DNA from: Spirochaetota bacterium
Lineage (GTDB): Bacteria; Spirochaetota; UBA4802; UB4802
Assembly (NCBI GenBank): GCA_040756435.1
Contig: JBFLZD010000017.1
Coordinates: forward strand, 1 to 60,336
Length of the DNA stretch: 60,336 bases
Reading direction: 5' to 3'
Shown here: positions 7,916-17,643 of the stretch, piece after piece
How the letters are laid out: each line of letters starts with the position of its first letter
How positions within the stretch are numbered: the stretch's first letter is position 1
Notes under the pieces: model-generated
Told to the model about the DNA's origin: nothing
What the model saw: the letters and a program-made list of their open reading frames with translations, nothing else
The model's database searches: none
Position numbers and translations under genes: made by a program

Positions 7916-9577
7916 TCAATCTATCAGAAGTATCTGGCTATTAAGTTTTATTGCGTACCGGTGGTTGTCCATACGCCACTGCATAAAGTGATTGCTTTCG
8001 GCAATAAAGATCTGTGAGCGTTTCATTTCACGTATAGAAACTATTATTTTATTAAGCGATAGTTCCTGTTTAGATATCCTGTTTTGCTGAATGATCATTT
8101 CTTTTATAGTGTTTGGGTTGCTATTACTTCGTATAAAAGGTGGCACCCATTTGTTATGTGATTTAACAAACCAGTCCCACCGCAGGCAATCAGTGGCAAG
8201 CCTGGTATATTCAGGATAGTGCTGTTTGATGAATTCAAGCAAAACTGCAGCAATTGATTCAAAGCTTTTTGCATACAGTGTAAAGTTAACTTCTAAAAAG
8301 AAGTTAGCAATTTCGTTGTATATATCAAACAGATTATCTTTTGCAATAAAATTAGCAAGCATAAGTGATGTTGTTTTAAAATGATAATTATACAGACTAT
8401 CGACAACGCGTTCAATGTGGTGAAGAAGTTGCATCTCTTCCTGCGAAAGCCATTTATTTTTTTTCACCATGTAGGGTGGATTGTCTTCATGTTCAATACC
8501 ATACTCATGTTTTTTTGTATCAATATCTGTTCCTGGCAATATCTTTAAAAAACCCATCTGGAAGTAGTGAGGTTGCAGGCTTACTATTGCATTAAAACTT
8601 TCTTTAACTCCCTCCATGTCTTCGTAGGGAAGCCCACAGATCATATCAAGGTGGATATGGATGTTTTGTAAATCTAAAAGTTTGCGAATATTTTCTCTTG
8701 CTTTTTCCCAGTTCATCTTGCGCTGAATAGCATGTAATGTATTTTCATGTATTGATTGAATCCCAATTTCAAACTGGAAGTACTGTGGTGGCACCTGTTT
8801 CAATATTTCAAAATCCTCATCGTAAAGAAGGTCAGGATGTATTTCAAAATGAAACCGGGTATGGTCATTATTATGATCAAGCAAATATGTAAACAGTGCC
8901 CGTGAATGTGTAGGATTGCAGTTAAAGGTTCTATCAACAAATTTTACCATACGTACTTTATGTTGCAAAAGAACATCTAGTTCATCATATACTTTCTGGA
9001 TGTCCTTAAATTGCAATTTCTGGTCATCACGTGATGATATACAGTAACTGCATGCGTAGGGGCATCCACGGCTTGATTCGTAGTAAATATAATGAGTGGC
9101 TAAACTTTCTAAATCTTCAGAAGTATACGGAAAAGGGATATTATTAAAATGATAATTTGGATAACGTAGTATTTTTTCATGTGTGATGAATTGATGGTTA
9201 ACTAAATATTCAAAGGATTTTTCACCAGCTCCCTGTATGATACAGTCAATAAACGGAAACTGTTGTAGCCAGTCATTGCTGGTATAGCTTACCTCAGGAC
9301 CACCCAATATGATTTTACATTGTGGAAGCTTGGCATGTAATAATGGTAAAAGACTTTTGATATACTGTGCATTCCATATATATACAGCTATACAACATAT
9401 ATCAGGCTTTATGGCCTGTACACAGTTTATAGTTTCATGCACCTGATTGTTAATGGTTGTTTCAAGGATAATAGCTTTATAATCATAGGGTGCAATAATT
9501 TGTTTTAAGTAGTAAAGAGATAGAGTGGAGTGGATGAATTTAGCATTGATGCCCAGTAACAGTACTGTTGGTTTCAT
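7916..9577 (-). CDS. B12-binding-domain radical-SAM protein (DUF4080-like C-terminus)
   Basis: This protein of about 553 residues has an N-terminal cobalamin-binding Rossmann-like domain (KPTVLLLGINAKFIHSTL to about residue 130), a radical-SAM domain with cluster motif CPYACSYC at about 187-194, and a C-terminal region resembling DUF4080. B12-type radical-SAM enzymes methylate or rearrange unactivated carbons; the substrate here is unknown. The ATG at 9577 is chosen because an upstream TTG start at 9613 would put the first codons inside the terminator of the preceding gene. No good ribosome site is seen. Confidence 0.82.
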   Translation of the reverse strand: MKPTVLLLGINAKFIHSTLSLYYLKQIIAPYDYKAIILETTINNQVHETINCVQAIKPDICCIAVYIWNAQYIKSLLPLLHAKLPQCKIILGGPEVSYTSNDWLQQFPFIDCIIQGAGEKSFEYLVNHQFITHEKILRYPNYHFNNIPFPYTSEDLESLATHYIYYESSRGCPYACSYCISSRDDQKLQFKDIQKVYDELDVLLQHKVRMVKFVDRTFNCNPTHSRALFTYLLDHNNDHTRFHFEIHPDLLYDEDFEILKQVPPQYFQFEIGIQSIHENTLHAIQRKMNWEKARENIRKLLDLQNIHIHLDMICGLPYEDMEGVKESFNAIVSLQPHYFQMGFLKILPGTDIDTKKHEYGIEHEDNPPYMVKKNKWLSQEEMQLLHHIERVVDSLYNYHFKTTSLMLANFIAKDNLFDIYNEIANFFLEVNFTLYAKSFESIAAVLLEFIKQHYPEYTRLATDCLRWDWFVKSHNKWVPPFIRSNSNPNTIKEMIIQQNRISKQELSLNKIIVSIREMKRSQIFIAESNHFMQWRMDNHRYAIKLNSQILLID

Positions 9578-9590
9578 ATATTGAAGAATA

Positions 9591-9622
9591 TAATAAAAGA
9601 GGGCTTTTATCAAGCCCCCTTT
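9591..9622 (-). terminator. terminator after inositol-3-phosphate synthase
   Basis: Read on the minus strand, GGGCTT pairs with AAGCCC around a GATAA loop and is followed by TCTTTTATT. It starts about 12 bases past the stop of the minus-strand gene at 9635. The structure is nearly symmetrical and would also work weakly on the plus strand. Confidence 0.75.
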
Positions 9623-9634
9623 TTATTATTAATA

Positions 9635-10954
9635 TCAGTCGTATGTTTCAGCTCCTAAGTAGGTTACCGGAGGAACATCCATCAACCATCGCAGCGTATT
9701 TTTCAACTTCATGAGCTGAACAAAAAGGTCATGGATTGGCTCTTCGCCGGGTTCAAACATTGGGCTCTTCCAGTAGAAAGAAAGCCATTCCTGAATACCA
9801 TACATTGATGCACGTTGTGCTAAATCAAAGAAGAGTACCAGATCAAGAACAACAGGAGCTGCCAATATTGAGTCGCGACACAGGAAATTGACCTTAATCT
9901 GCATTGGATAATCTAACCAGCCACGTATATCAATGTTGTCCCAGCTTTCCTTATTGTCGCCACGAGGTGGATAATAGTTTATTCTGACAACATGGTGATA
10001 GCCGTCATACAGTGCAGGGTATTCATCAGGTTGGAAAATATTATCCAGAACTGAAAGTTTACTTACCTCTTTGGTTTTGAAAGATTCAGGGTCATCAAGA
10101 ACTTCACCATCACGATTACCTAAAATGTTGGTTGAATACCAGCCATCAACACCAATCATTCGTGCTTTAAGACCGGGGGCAATAATAGTCTTCATCAATG
10201 TCTGGCCTGTCTTAAAATCTCTGCCACCCATAGGCACCTTGTTCTTTTCAGCTAATTGACGCAATGCTGGTATTTCATTACACAGGTTGGGAGCACCATT
10301 GGCAAATGGTATTCCTAAATCAAGGGCTGCATACGCATATATCATGCTGGGAGCAATATACTTGTTGCTTTCTTTAAGAGCTTTTTCAAAATTTTCAATA
10401 GTGTCATGCACTCCTGGCTTCATTTCCTGGTATATTTCGGTGCTGGCACACCATACCATTACCATACGGGAAATATTTTTTTCTTTTTTGAAATTAAGAA
10501 TGTCTTCTTTAATCATCTGGGCTAAGTCCCAGTAGCTAGGAGCATTTTTTACCCATGTTCCATGAAGCTTTTTAACGTAATTATTAAAAAATACGGCTTT
10601 CCATGGCTTGACTGAAGATAATTCTTCCTTTATTGGTTCAAGGTCCTGCTTCTGTAACACACCCGATTTTATGGCTGCTTCATACGCATTATCCTCAAAA
10701 ATGTCCCATCCGCCAAATTCCATATCTTTTAAATCAGCCAGTGGAACAAAATCTTTGATTGGCACATACTGTGCATCATCACCTTTACCAATTCTGAGCT
10801 TTCCCATCATTGCTACAGAGCCTTTAGGAAGCTTTAATCCTTTGCGAATAAGCATTACACCTGCGATAAAAGTGGTGCTAACAGCACCAAGCCCGGGGAT
10901 AAGCACCCCTAATTTGCCTTCGGCTTTTTGAATTTCAGTATTTTTTAGTGTCAA
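9635..10954 (-). CDS. ino1: inositol-3-phosphate synthase
   Basis: The enzyme converts glucose 6-phosphate to 1D-myo-inositol 3-phosphate with internal NAD recycling, the first step to inositol lipids and solutes. The 439-residue protein opens with a dinucleotide-binding stretch LGVLIPGLGAVSTTFIAGV. It later shows the family's NGAPNLCNEIP and DFKTGQTLMKT region and SWDNIDIRGWLDYPMQIKV. The start is a TTG at 10954 with GAGAGG six bases upstream. The gene stands alone, with about 500 AT-rich bases upstream and a terminator at 9591-9622. Confidence 0.9.
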   Translation of the reverse strand: MTLKNTEIQKAEGKLGVLIPGLGAVSTTFIAGVMLIRKGLKLPKGSVAMMGKLRIGKGDDAQYVPIKDFVPLADLKDMEFGGWDIFEDNAYEAAIKSGVLQKQDLEPIKEELSSVKPWKAVFFNNYVKKLHGTWVKNAPSYWDLAQMIKEDILNFKKEKNISRMVMVWCASTEIYQEMKPGVHDTIENFEKALKESNKYIAPSMIYAYAALDLGIPFANGAPNLCNEIPALRQLAEKNKVPMGGRDFKTGQTLMKTIIAPGLKARMIGVDGWYSTNILGNRDGEVLDDPESFKTKEVSKLSVLDNIFQPDEYPALYDGYHHVVRINYYPPRGDNKESWDNIDIRGWLDYPMQIKVNFLCRDSILAAPVVLDLVLFFDLAQRASMYGIQEWLSFYWKSPMFEPGEEPIHDLFVQLMKLKNTLRWLMDVPPVTYLGAETYD

Positions 10955-11476
10955 GGTACGCCTCTCTTATTGTATAAAAAATTTATCTAAAAAATTAATA
11001 GGTTTTTACTGCTATTCCATATTCATAGCATCAATCTATTAATTTTTTTCTTACAATGAGATTCTCTAAATATAATAGTCAAGAAGATTATGAAAAAAAA
11101 TGCAATTGATTATTGAAACCGCCTTTACAATAATCCCAGTTGGTTGGTTATCTTTTTTTTACCATTAGATAAATACAATAAAAAAAGTCAATAGAAAAAT
11201 TTAAATAATATCTATGATGTTAGGTCTTCCCTCCTGAAGTTTCAGAACCATTATAGATGGTATGCCATGTTCATTGAGATACTGCGATGTGCCTTCTGTT
11301 GCAAAAATTGAAAAGCCTAACTTGTGGAAATTTTGTTATTTTCTTTTTCAATAATTTTTGTAAGTGATTCAACGGTTAAAAAATTAACTTTATTTTTTGC
11401 TTGATATTTTATATAAGTACAATAGGATTAAATAATTTGAGGTTAGCATATTTGAATTTTTTAAGGGAGGGATACT
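10955..11476. other. AT-rich intergenic stretch with a gene relic
   Basis: About 520 bases between divergent genes. Part of it (11201-11335, minus strand) is a decayed carB fragment, described separately. The remainder is AT-rich with no convincing gene. A TACAAT -10-like hexamer at 11418-11423 lies upstream of the small gene at 11477, but its -35 is poor. Confidence 0.6.
11201..11335 (-). pseudogene. decayed carB fragment (MGS-like C-terminal domain)
   Basis: Minus-strand translation gives a 45-residue peptide containing LGFSIFATEGTSQYLNEHGI and VLKLQEGRPNIIDII, then TAA. This closely matches the methylglyoxal-synthase-like allosteric domain at the end of carbamoyl-phosphate synthase large subunit, where LGF.I.AT.GT..L...GI and V.K..EGRPNI.D are hallmarks. 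There is a TAA just upstream in the same frame, the frame before it is shifted, and the stop falls inside the domain. The rest of carB is absent here, so this is a relic and not a gene. Confidence 0.7.
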
Positions 11477-11620
11477 ATGGAAATAATGCGTATTTCAGGT
11501 GCAGATGTTATTCCTGCAGGGTTTTCGGTGAATAAACAACAGGAAGAGCCAAAAGCGCAAACTGAGGTTAAAAAAGAACCTGAGAAAGCTAAAGAAACAA
11601 CTATCGACACTTATGCATAG
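11477..11620 (+). CDS. small protein of 47 residues, unknown
   Basis: An ATG at 11477 sits 5 bases after a strong ribosome site (GGGAGGG). The product begins MEIMRISGADVIPAGFSV and ends in a charged, Lys/Glu-rich tail with TTIDTYA before TAG at 11618-11620. There is no signal peptide or membrane segment. It ends 12 bases before the next gene, so the two are probably co-transcribed. The quality of the ribosome site and the spacing are the main evidence that it is real. Confidence 0.6.
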   Translation: MEIMRISGADVIPAGFSVNKQQEEPKAQTEVKKEPEKAKETTIDTYA

Positions 11621-11632
11621 AGGGAACAATAA

Positions 11633-12442
11633 ATGCCAATCACAAAAGCCGAGAAAGCAGCGTACAATGACTTTATTAAAGGGTATAAAGCAAAATTAGA
11701 TGAGTTGACCAAACAGATAAAAGAAGCTGAGCAGAAAAAGAAAAAAATGTCCAATATTATGGGTTATGTTAATATTGAGCTTATTTTGCTGTATACAAAA
11801 TACATATATACATTGCTCAATATGAACAAAGCATCGCTGGATATGCTCAAGATTAAAAACGAACGTTTTTTAAATGATGCACGCAAGGAATTTTACAGAA
11901 TTTTACAATTATTTGAAGAGATAGTTGGCAAGGACATTGACCGTCCCTTAAAAGAAAATGAGGAATATTTACAGGCAATAGCAAAATTAAATCCAACACA
12001 GATTCTTAATCTAATAAAAGAACTCCATACATTATTGCAAAAGATTATGGAAGCTTTAGGCGAAAGTTCTAAATGGAAATGGTCCTTTGTTGAACTACAG
12101 GGCAGGGTGGCTGTAATTACCAAAAACCTGATCAATTTTAGTGATTTGCAGAAATACCGGGATCCCCGTAAAGAGTTTTATTATGATCGCCAGGAGATGC
12201 TGAAGCTTTGCAAACAGAGCCTTTCAGAGGCAGCAAAGCAGTATCGGAATAAATACGAAATATCAACGAAATCTTCAGAGGATATTCTGCGTTCCATAGA
12301 GCTTCTGACAGCTTTACGAAGGATTAACATACTGTTTGGTGAATCAGAAGAAGCAGAAAAGCTTAAAAACACCATTGAGGCACTCCGGTTGCGGCTTGAA
12401 GCTGATGAAAAAGAAGAAGAAGAGAAAAAAAAGAAAAAATAA
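11633..12442 (+). CDS. helical, coiled-coil-rich protein of unknown function
   Basis: I do not recognise the family. The 269-residue product is almost entirely helical and highly charged, with coiled-coil-like stretches at about 5-45 and 225-269, and ends in a run of Glu and Lys. There is no signal peptide; a moderately hydrophobic stretch around 45-65 (VNIELILLYTKYIYTLLNM) is too polar to call a membrane helix. The ATG follows GAGGGAAC. It is co-directional with the 47-residue gene 12 bases upstream; hrcA has its own promoter downstream. Confidence 0.75.
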   Translation: MPITKAEKAAYNDFIKGYKAKLDELTKQIKEAEQKKKKMSNIMGYVNIELILLYTKYIYTLLNMNKASLDMLKIKNERFLNDARKEFYRILQLFEEIVGKDIDRPLKENEEYLQAIAKLNPTQILNLIKELHTLLQKIMEALGESSKWKWSFVELQGRVAVITKNLINFSDLQKYRDPRKEFYYDRQEMLKLCKQSLSEAAKQYRNKYEISTKSSEDILRSIELLTALRRINILFGESEEAEKLKNTIEALRLRLEADEKEEEEKKKKK

Positions 12443-12533
12443 ACTAGTATCTTCAGACAAAGTCAATGCATGAAAAATTTAAGGGATTTACACTAAAAAA
12501 TCCAAATATTTAAACATTTTTAAGCAAAATGAC

Positions 12534-12562
12534 TTGACGAGTGCTAATTTTTTTAGTACATT
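12534..12562 (+). promoter_or_regulatory. promoter of the hrcA heat-shock operon
   Basis: TTGACG at 12534-12539 and TACATT at 12557-12562 are separated by 17 bases, a vegetative-type promoter. Transcription should start inside the CIRCE operator at 12564-12590, so HrcA binding would block it. Confidence 0.8.
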
Positions 12563-12563
12563 A

Positions 12564-12590
12564 TTAGCACTCATATAGATAGAGTGCTAA
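12564..12590 (+). promoter_or_regulatory. CIRCE operator (HrcA binding site)
   Basis: A perfect TTAGCACTC-N9-GAGTGCTAA, the consensus CIRCE element. HrcA binds it as a dimer to repress heat-shock genes and releases on heat stress. A third half-site, GAGTGCTAA at 12539-12547, overlaps the -35 region 16 bases upstream. Confidence 0.97.
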
Positions 12591-12613
12591 TAATTGCAAA
12601 TGAGGGTGAAGCA

Positions 12614-13657
12614 ATGATACTGAAGCAATTAAATGAACGTGAAGCACAGGTTTTAAAAGCAATCGTATATGAGTATATTTCAACCGGTAAACCGGTAGGT
12701 TCCCGGTCATTTGTCCAAAAGTATTCGTTTTCACTTTCACCAGCAACTATGCGTAACATCATGTATGATCTGGAGCAGATGGGCTACCTATCGCAGCCGC
12801 ATACATCGGCAGGGCGGATCCCTACCGATAAGGGGTACCGGTTTTATGTGGATTCCCTTCTGGATACCTATGAAACTGTAGCCAAAAACGGTGTGGAAGT
12901 GAGAGAGGAACTGTTGACCCGTGAGATTGAACTGGACAAGATATTCATGTCTATTGTCAGGATGCTATCGCTTATATCAAAATATACAGGCATTGCACTT
13001 ATGCCAAAGCCCGATTTTACTGTTGTCAAGCACATTGAAATTATATCGCTTACAGCCAATGAGGTATTGTTTATTATTGTAACCAGGACAGGCATTGTTA
13101 TCCATAAAAATGTAAGGCTTTCTTCACCTGTCAATCAGGATGAGTTGTATAAATACTCACGATTTCTTACTGCGGAGCTTTCAGGATATTCGTTAGTTGA
13201 AATCAAGCAAAGTTTAATTAATCAACTGCGTACTGTAACTGGTATTGAACCCCAGGTGCGCGATATAGCGCTGGATATAACTGAACTGGCACTGAAAGAT
13301 GAGAAGGAACCGGAAATCTATATTGATGGTATTGAAAATCTTTTACACATACCTGACATGGTTGAAACCGAAAAATTGCGCGAGGTATTGCGGTTCATTG
13401 AACAGAAGGATACTCTACGTAAAATAATGGAAGAGTTGCGCCAGAAAGAAGGAGTATTTACGTTGATTGGAGAAGAAATAAAGGAGATAGCAATCCCATG
13501 TTGCAGCATTATTGCTTCATCATATAAAATAGGCAATAGCCCTGTTGGCGTTGTTGGCATTATTGGCCCAACGCGAATGGATTATGAAAAAGTTGTCCCG
13601 CTTGTGGATTATACGGGCAAAGTGGTTTCAAACTTTTTAACACAGATGACCAAATAA
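12614..13657 (+). CDS. hrcA: heat-inducible transcription repressor HrcA
   Basis: HrcA represses its own operon through CIRCE. The 347-residue protein has the N-terminal winged-helix domain with LNEREAQVLKAIVYEYI and the family hallmark PVGSRS, SPATMRNIM, SAGRIPTDKGYRFYVD, followed by the GAF-like dimerisation core. The ATG at 12614 with GAGGG upstream is chosen; an in-frame GTG at 12584 lies inside the CIRCE element and is not credible. First gene of hrcA-grpE-dnaK-dnaJ. Confidence 0.95.
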   Translation: MILKQLNEREAQVLKAIVYEYISTGKPVGSRSFVQKYSFSLSPATMRNIMYDLEQMGYLSQPHTSAGRIPTDKGYRFYVDSLLDTYETVAKNGVEVREELLTREIELDKIFMSIVRMLSLISKYTGIALMPKPDFTVVKHIEIISLTANEVLFIIVTRTGIVIHKNVRLSSPVNQDELYKYSRFLTAELSGYSLVEIKQSLINQLRTVTGIEPQVRDIALDITELALKDEKEPEIYIDGIENLLHIPDMVETEKLREVLRFIEQKDTLRKIMEELRQKEGVFTLIGEEIKEIAIPCCSIIASSYKIGNSPVGVVGIIGPTRMDYEKVVPLVDYTGKVVSNFLTQMTK

Positions 13658-13700
13658 TTCAAAACACATTGTTTGATTACCATTGAATGCAGGGGGATGT

Positions 13701-14441
13701 ATGAGCGGTAAGGATAAAAAACATCACAATAATGAGCAACAACACGATGCAGCAAGTAAAGAAATACATGACAATAAAAAAGAATTACATGAACACATGA
13801 ATGCACAGGAACCTGTGGGCGATAGTTCAACGAATCCATCTGATGGTGAAGAGCCACAAGCCAAGCAGGACCAATTACAACAGAAGGAGGATGCATTGCA
13901 GAAGTTACAGGAAGAATTGAATAAGAAGAATGAAGAATTGACTGCACTGAAAGATTTGCTGGTGCGTCGGCAGGCTGATTTTGAAAATTATAAAAAACGT
14001 GTCATCCGTATGCAGGAGGATGATAGGAAGTTAGCCATAAAGGATATGGCTCTTGATGTTATTACCATTAACGATGATTTAATCAGAGCAATTGAAGCTG
14101 CCAGTAATGTGCAGAATGTTGAAAATTTAGCTGAAGCACATACATCGTTTGTTGAAGGTGTAAAGATTATATCACGACAGATAGAGGATATGCTGAAGCG
14201 CTATGGTGTTGAAGAGATTGAAAGTTTCAACCAGCCGTTTGATCCGGAGTATAATGAAGCTATTGAAATTGATGAAAGTCCAGATGTTGAAAAAGATACT
14301 ATCACCAAAGTATATCAAAAAGGCTTTAAGTTAGATAAATATGTGATCAGGGCTGCACGGGTTAAGGTGACGCGCCCGGCAAAAAAGCCTGATACTACCA
14401 ATGAAAAAGCTGAAGAAAATACGACAGCGTCACCGCATTGA
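13701..14441 (+). CDS. grpE: nucleotide exchange factor GrpE
   Basis: GrpE releases ADP from DnaK. The 246-residue protein has a long charged, Gln/Glu/Lys-rich N-terminal extension (about 1-70), a long coiled coil containing RRQADFENYKKRVIRMQED, and the C-terminal beta domain with DPEYNEAIE and VYQKGFKLDKYVIRAARVKV. The ATG at 13701 follows AGGGGG; an in-frame TTG at 13683 would be inside the ribosome-site region. It lies 43 bases after hrcA in the same operon. Confidence 0.93.
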   Translation: MSGKDKKHHNNEQQHDAASKEIHDNKKELHEHMNAQEPVGDSSTNPSDGEEPQAKQDQLQQKEDALQKLQEELNKKNEELTALKDLLVRRQADFENYKKRVIRMQEDDRKLAIKDMALDVITINDDLIRAIEAASNVQNVENLAEAHTSFVEGVKIISRQIEDMLKRYGVEEIESFNQPFDPEYNEAIEIDESPDVEKDTITKVYQKGFKLDKYVIRAARVKVTRPAKKPDTTNEKAEENTTASPH

Positions 14442-14502
14442 TGTGCATGATACAATGATACAAACTATCATTAGAATATATTCATAAAAAAGGAGAATGA
14501 CT

Positions 14503-16419
14503 ATGAGTAAAATAATAGGAATTGACCTTGGAACCACAAACTCATGTGTTGCAGTTATGGTTGGTGGTGAACCAGTGGTTATACCCAATTCCGAAGGGCA
14601 ACGGACAACACCATCGGTTGTTGCGTTTACCGATAAAGGTGAGCGTTTGGTTGGACAGGTTGCCAAAAACCAGATGATAACCAACCCTGAGAACACCATC
14701 CGATCAATCAAGCGGTTTATGGGGCGTGCATACAGTGAGGTTTCAAGTGAAATTAAAATGGTCCCCTATACTGTTGTGGATGATGGGAAAAATGGCGTAA
14801 AGGTTAAAACCATTGCTGGGGATTTTACTCCTCAGGAGATATCGGCACGAATTTTACAGAAGATGAAACAGAGTGCTGAAGATTACTTAGGCGAAAAGGT
14901 TACCCGCGCTGTTATTACAGTACCAGCGTACTTTAATGATGCCCAAAGGCAGGCAACAAAGGATGCTGGCCGTATTGCAGGATTGACAGTTGAGCGAATA
15001 ATAAATGAGCCAACTGCTGCAGCGCTGGCATATGGCCTTGATAAGAAGGAGCGTAATCACAAAATAGCAGTATATGATCTGGGTGGTGGTACGTTTGACA
15101 TTTCCATACTGGAATTAGGCGATGGGGTGTTTGAAGTTAAATCAACCAATGGTAATACCCATTTGGGTGGTGACGACTTTGATCAGCGTATTATGGAATG
15201 GTTGATTGCTGAGTTCAAGAAGCAGACAGGCATTGATTTAAGTACTGACAAGATGGCCTTGCAGCGATTAAAAGAAGCAGCTGAAAAGGCAAAGATTGAG
15301 CTTTCCAATAAATTGCAGACTGAGATCAATATACCTTTTATTACTGCAGATCAGAGTGGCCCAAAACACCTGATTATGACATTGACCCGGTCAAAATTTG
15401 AAGGGTTGGTGGAAGACCTGATTGAATCAACCAAAGAGCCCTGTATTAAAGCATTAGAAGATGCAGGACTTACACCTGGTGATATAGATGAAGTAATTTT
15501 AGTTGGTGGCTCAACACGAATTCCCGCTGTTCAGGAACTTGTACGCAGGGTGTTTGGCAAGGAGCCTCATAAAGGTGTAAACCCTGATGAAGTGGTTGCA
15601 GTTGGTGCTGCTATTCAGGGTGGTGTGTTGGCTGGTGAAGTTCATGACGTGTTGCTGCTTGATGTTATACCATTGTCACTTGGTATTGAAACATTGGGTG
15701 GTGTAATGACAAAGCTTATTGAACGCAACACAACCATACCAACACGAAAAAGCCAGATATTCTCAACTGCAGCAGATAACCAGACAGCAGTGTCAATACA
15801 TGTGTTACAGGGTGAGCGTGAACTGGCATCACAAAACAGAACCATTGGCAGGTTTGATTTAATTGGCATACCACCTGCACCTCGTGGCGTGCCACAGATT
15901 GAGGTAACATTTGATATTGATGCTAATGGTATATTGCATGTATCGGCAAAGGATCTGGGTACTGGCAAAGAACAGAAGATCCGAATAGAAGCTTCAAGTG
16001 GCTTGAGCGAAGAAGAAATCAAGAAGATGGTGAAGGATGCAGAATTGCATGCAGAAGAAGACCGTAAAGCACGCCAGCTTGTTGAAGCACGCAATGAAGC
16101 CGATGCGCTCATCTATTCACTTGAAAAACTTATTCGTGAAAATGAAGGCAAGATAGAAGCCAGTGAAAAAGCATCCATTGAAGCAGAAATTGAAAATCTG
16201 CGGAAAGCAATGGAATCAACGGATATCAATGTTATCCGTGATGCAAAGGCAAAATTGGAACGCGCATCGCATTCCTTTGCTGAACGCTTATACAAGCAGG
16301 GTGCTGAGCAGTATGCCAAATCACAACAGTCTGAAGCAGGTGAGCAACAGACAGCTCAGAGTGGCGAAAAAGTATATGATGCCGATTATGAAGTAGTGGA
16401 TGATGATAAGAAAAAATAA
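14503..16419 (+). CDS. dnaK: molecular chaperone DnaK (Hsp70)
   Basis: The ATP-driven chaperone works with DnaJ and GrpE. The 638-residue length is standard. It begins [16 protein letters not shown] (phosphate 1), and carries [24 protein letters not shown] (phosphate 2) and [13 protein letters not shown] (adenosine motif). A substrate-binding domain and helical lid follow, with an acidic tail. The ATG at 14503 is preferred over the one at 14497 because AAGGAG needs the longer spacing. A strong hairpin follows at 16432-16469, before dnaJ. Confidence 0.97.
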   Translation: MSKIIGIDLGTTNSCVAVMVGGEPVVIPNSEGQRTTPSVVAFTDKGERLVGQVAKNQMITNPENTIRSIKRFMGRAYSEVSSEIKMVPYTVVDDGKNGVKVKTIAGDFTPQEISARILQKMKQSAEDYLGEKVTRAVITVPAYFNDAQRQATKDAGRIAGLTVERIINEPTAAALAYGLDKKERNHKIAVYDLGGGTFDISILELGDGVFEVKSTNGNTHLGGDDFDQRIMEWLIAEFKKQTGIDLSTDKMALQRLKEAAEKAKIELSNKLQTEINIPFITADQSGPKHLIMTLTRSKFEGLVEDLIESTKEPCIKALEDAGLTPGDIDEVILVGGSTRIPAVQELVRRVFGKEPHKGVNPDEVVAVGAAIQGGVLAGEVHDVLLLDVIPLSLGIETLGGVMTKLIERNTTIPTRKSQIFSTAADNQTAVSIHVLQGERELASQNRTIGRFDLIGIPPAPRGVPQIEVTFDIDANGILHVSAKDLGTGKEQKIRIEASSGLSEEEIKKMVKDAELHAEEDRKARQLVEARNEADALIYSLEKLIRENEGKIEASEKASIEAEIENLRKAMESTDINVIRDAKAKLERASHSFAERLYKQGAEQYAKSQQSEAGEQQTAQSGEKVYDADYEVVDDDKKK

Positions 16420-16431
16420 TAAATTATGAAC

Positions 16432-16469
16432 AATTATACGACAATGCTTGCCATTGTCGTATAATTTTT
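16432..16469 (+). terminator. perfect 15-bp hairpin between dnaK and dnaJ
   Basis: The arms at 16432-16446 and 16452-16466 are perfectly complementary (AATTATACGACAATG and its inverse) with a 5-base loop, then TTTG. The stem is AT-rich. It looks like a partial terminator or an mRNA-stabilising structure that would lower dnaJ levels relative to dnaK. Confidence 0.65.
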
Positions 16470-16498
16470 GTAATCTTTTTAAATAAGGGGTGATGACC

Positions 16499-17611
16499 TT
16501 GGCTACGACAAAGAGAGATTATTATGAAGTGTTGGGTGTTCCTCGGAATGCATCTGAAGATGAAATAAAGCAAGCTTACCGAAAGCTTGCTTTAAAATAT
16601 CACCCTGACCGCAATAAAGGAAGCAAAGAAGCAGAAGAAAAATTCAAAGAAGCAACTGAGGCATATGAAGTATTGCGTGATCCCAAAAGGCGTGCGCAGT
16701 ATGATAAATTTGGCCATGAAGGTGTTGCTGGATTTGAAGGTTTTGGCAGAGGGGCTTATACAGATTTTTCGGATATCTTTGGAGATTTTGATTTAGGTGA
16801 TATATTTGAAAGTTTTTTTGGTGCTGGTTTTGGCACCCGGACCCGTTCAACACGTGTCAGACGTGGCAGGGATATTCAATATGACCTTTCAATTACGCTG
16901 GAAGATGCAGCGTTAGGCAAAGAAGTTCAAATTGAAATTCCACGTCATGAAATATGCAGTGCATGTGGAGGGACAGGCTCAGCGTCGGGAACAAAACCAA
17001 CGGTATGTCCTGTATGTAATGGCACAGGACAGATCCGTCAGACTCAGGGGTTTTTCTCAATTACTCAAACCTGTTATAAATGCAGGGGAGAAGGTAAGAT
17101 TATAACTTCGCCATGCAGAGTATGTAAAGGAACAGGCCTTGAGGAAAAACATCGCAAGATTACAGTAAAAATACCTGCTGGTGTTGAATCAGGTTCTCGA
17201 CTCAAGATTGCCGGTGAAGGTGAGCAGGGACCGGGAGGAGGGCCTGCAGGAGATTTATATGTTGTGGTTCATATTCAGAAACACCCAATGTTTGAACGAC
17301 ATGGCAATGACCTGATAAGCATTGTAGATGTTTCTTTTGCTGTTGCCTGTTTAGGCGGTGAGATTGAAGTGCCAACAATCTATGGGAAAAAAGCCAAGAT
17401 GAAAATACCCGCAGGCACCGAAAATGGCCAGATTTTTAGACTTAAAGGTAATGGTATGCCCTATTTAGGTTCATATGGCAAAGGAGATCAGCTGGTAAAG
17501 ATTAATATTAAAGTACCCAAGAAACTTAGCCCGCGACAGAAGGAGCTATTAAAGGAGTTTGCTCGTATTGAGGGTGAAACTGTTGATTCAGACCGGGAGT
17601 TTTATACTTAA
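16499..17611 (+). CDS. dnaJ: co-chaperone DnaJ (Hsp40)
   Basis: DnaJ delivers substrates to DnaK and stimulates its ATPase. The protein has the J domain with HPD (KYHPDRN), a Gly/Phe-rich linker, four zinc-binding CXXCXGXG repeats ([32 protein letters not shown]) and the C-terminal substrate domain. The TTG at 16499 is chosen: it gives the family N-terminus [14 protein letters not shown] with AAGGGG 8 bases upstream, while the ATG at 16493 is too close to that site. Length 370 residues is normal. Confidence 0.94.
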   Translation: MATTKRDYYEVLGVPRNASEDEIKQAYRKLALKYHPDRNKGSKEAEEKFKEATEAYEVLRDPKRRAQYDKFGHEGVAGFEGFGRGAYTDFSDIFGDFDLGDIFESFFGAGFGTRTRSTRVRRGRDIQYDLSITLEDAALGKEVQIEIPRHEICSACGGTGSASGTKPTVCPVCNGTGQIRQTQGFFSITQTCYKCRGEGKIITSPCRVCKGTGLEEKHRKITVKIPAGVESGSRLKIAGEGEQGPGGGPAGDLYVVVHIQKHPMFERHGNDLISIVDVSFAVACLGGEIEVPTIYGKKAKMKIPAGTENGQIFRLKGNGMPYLGSYGKGDQLVKINIKVPKKLSPRQKELLKEFARIEGETVDSDREFYT

Positions 17612-17612
17612 T

Positions 17613-17643
17613 AAAAGAGCGGCTTTTTCACAGCCGCTCTTTT
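17613..17643. terminator. bidirectional terminator between converging genes
   Basis: AAAAGAGCGGCT and AGCCGCTCTTTT pair around a 7-base loop, with A- and T-runs on either side, so it works in both directions. The stop codon of the minus-strand gene (17628-17630) lies in the loop. Confidence 0.9.
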
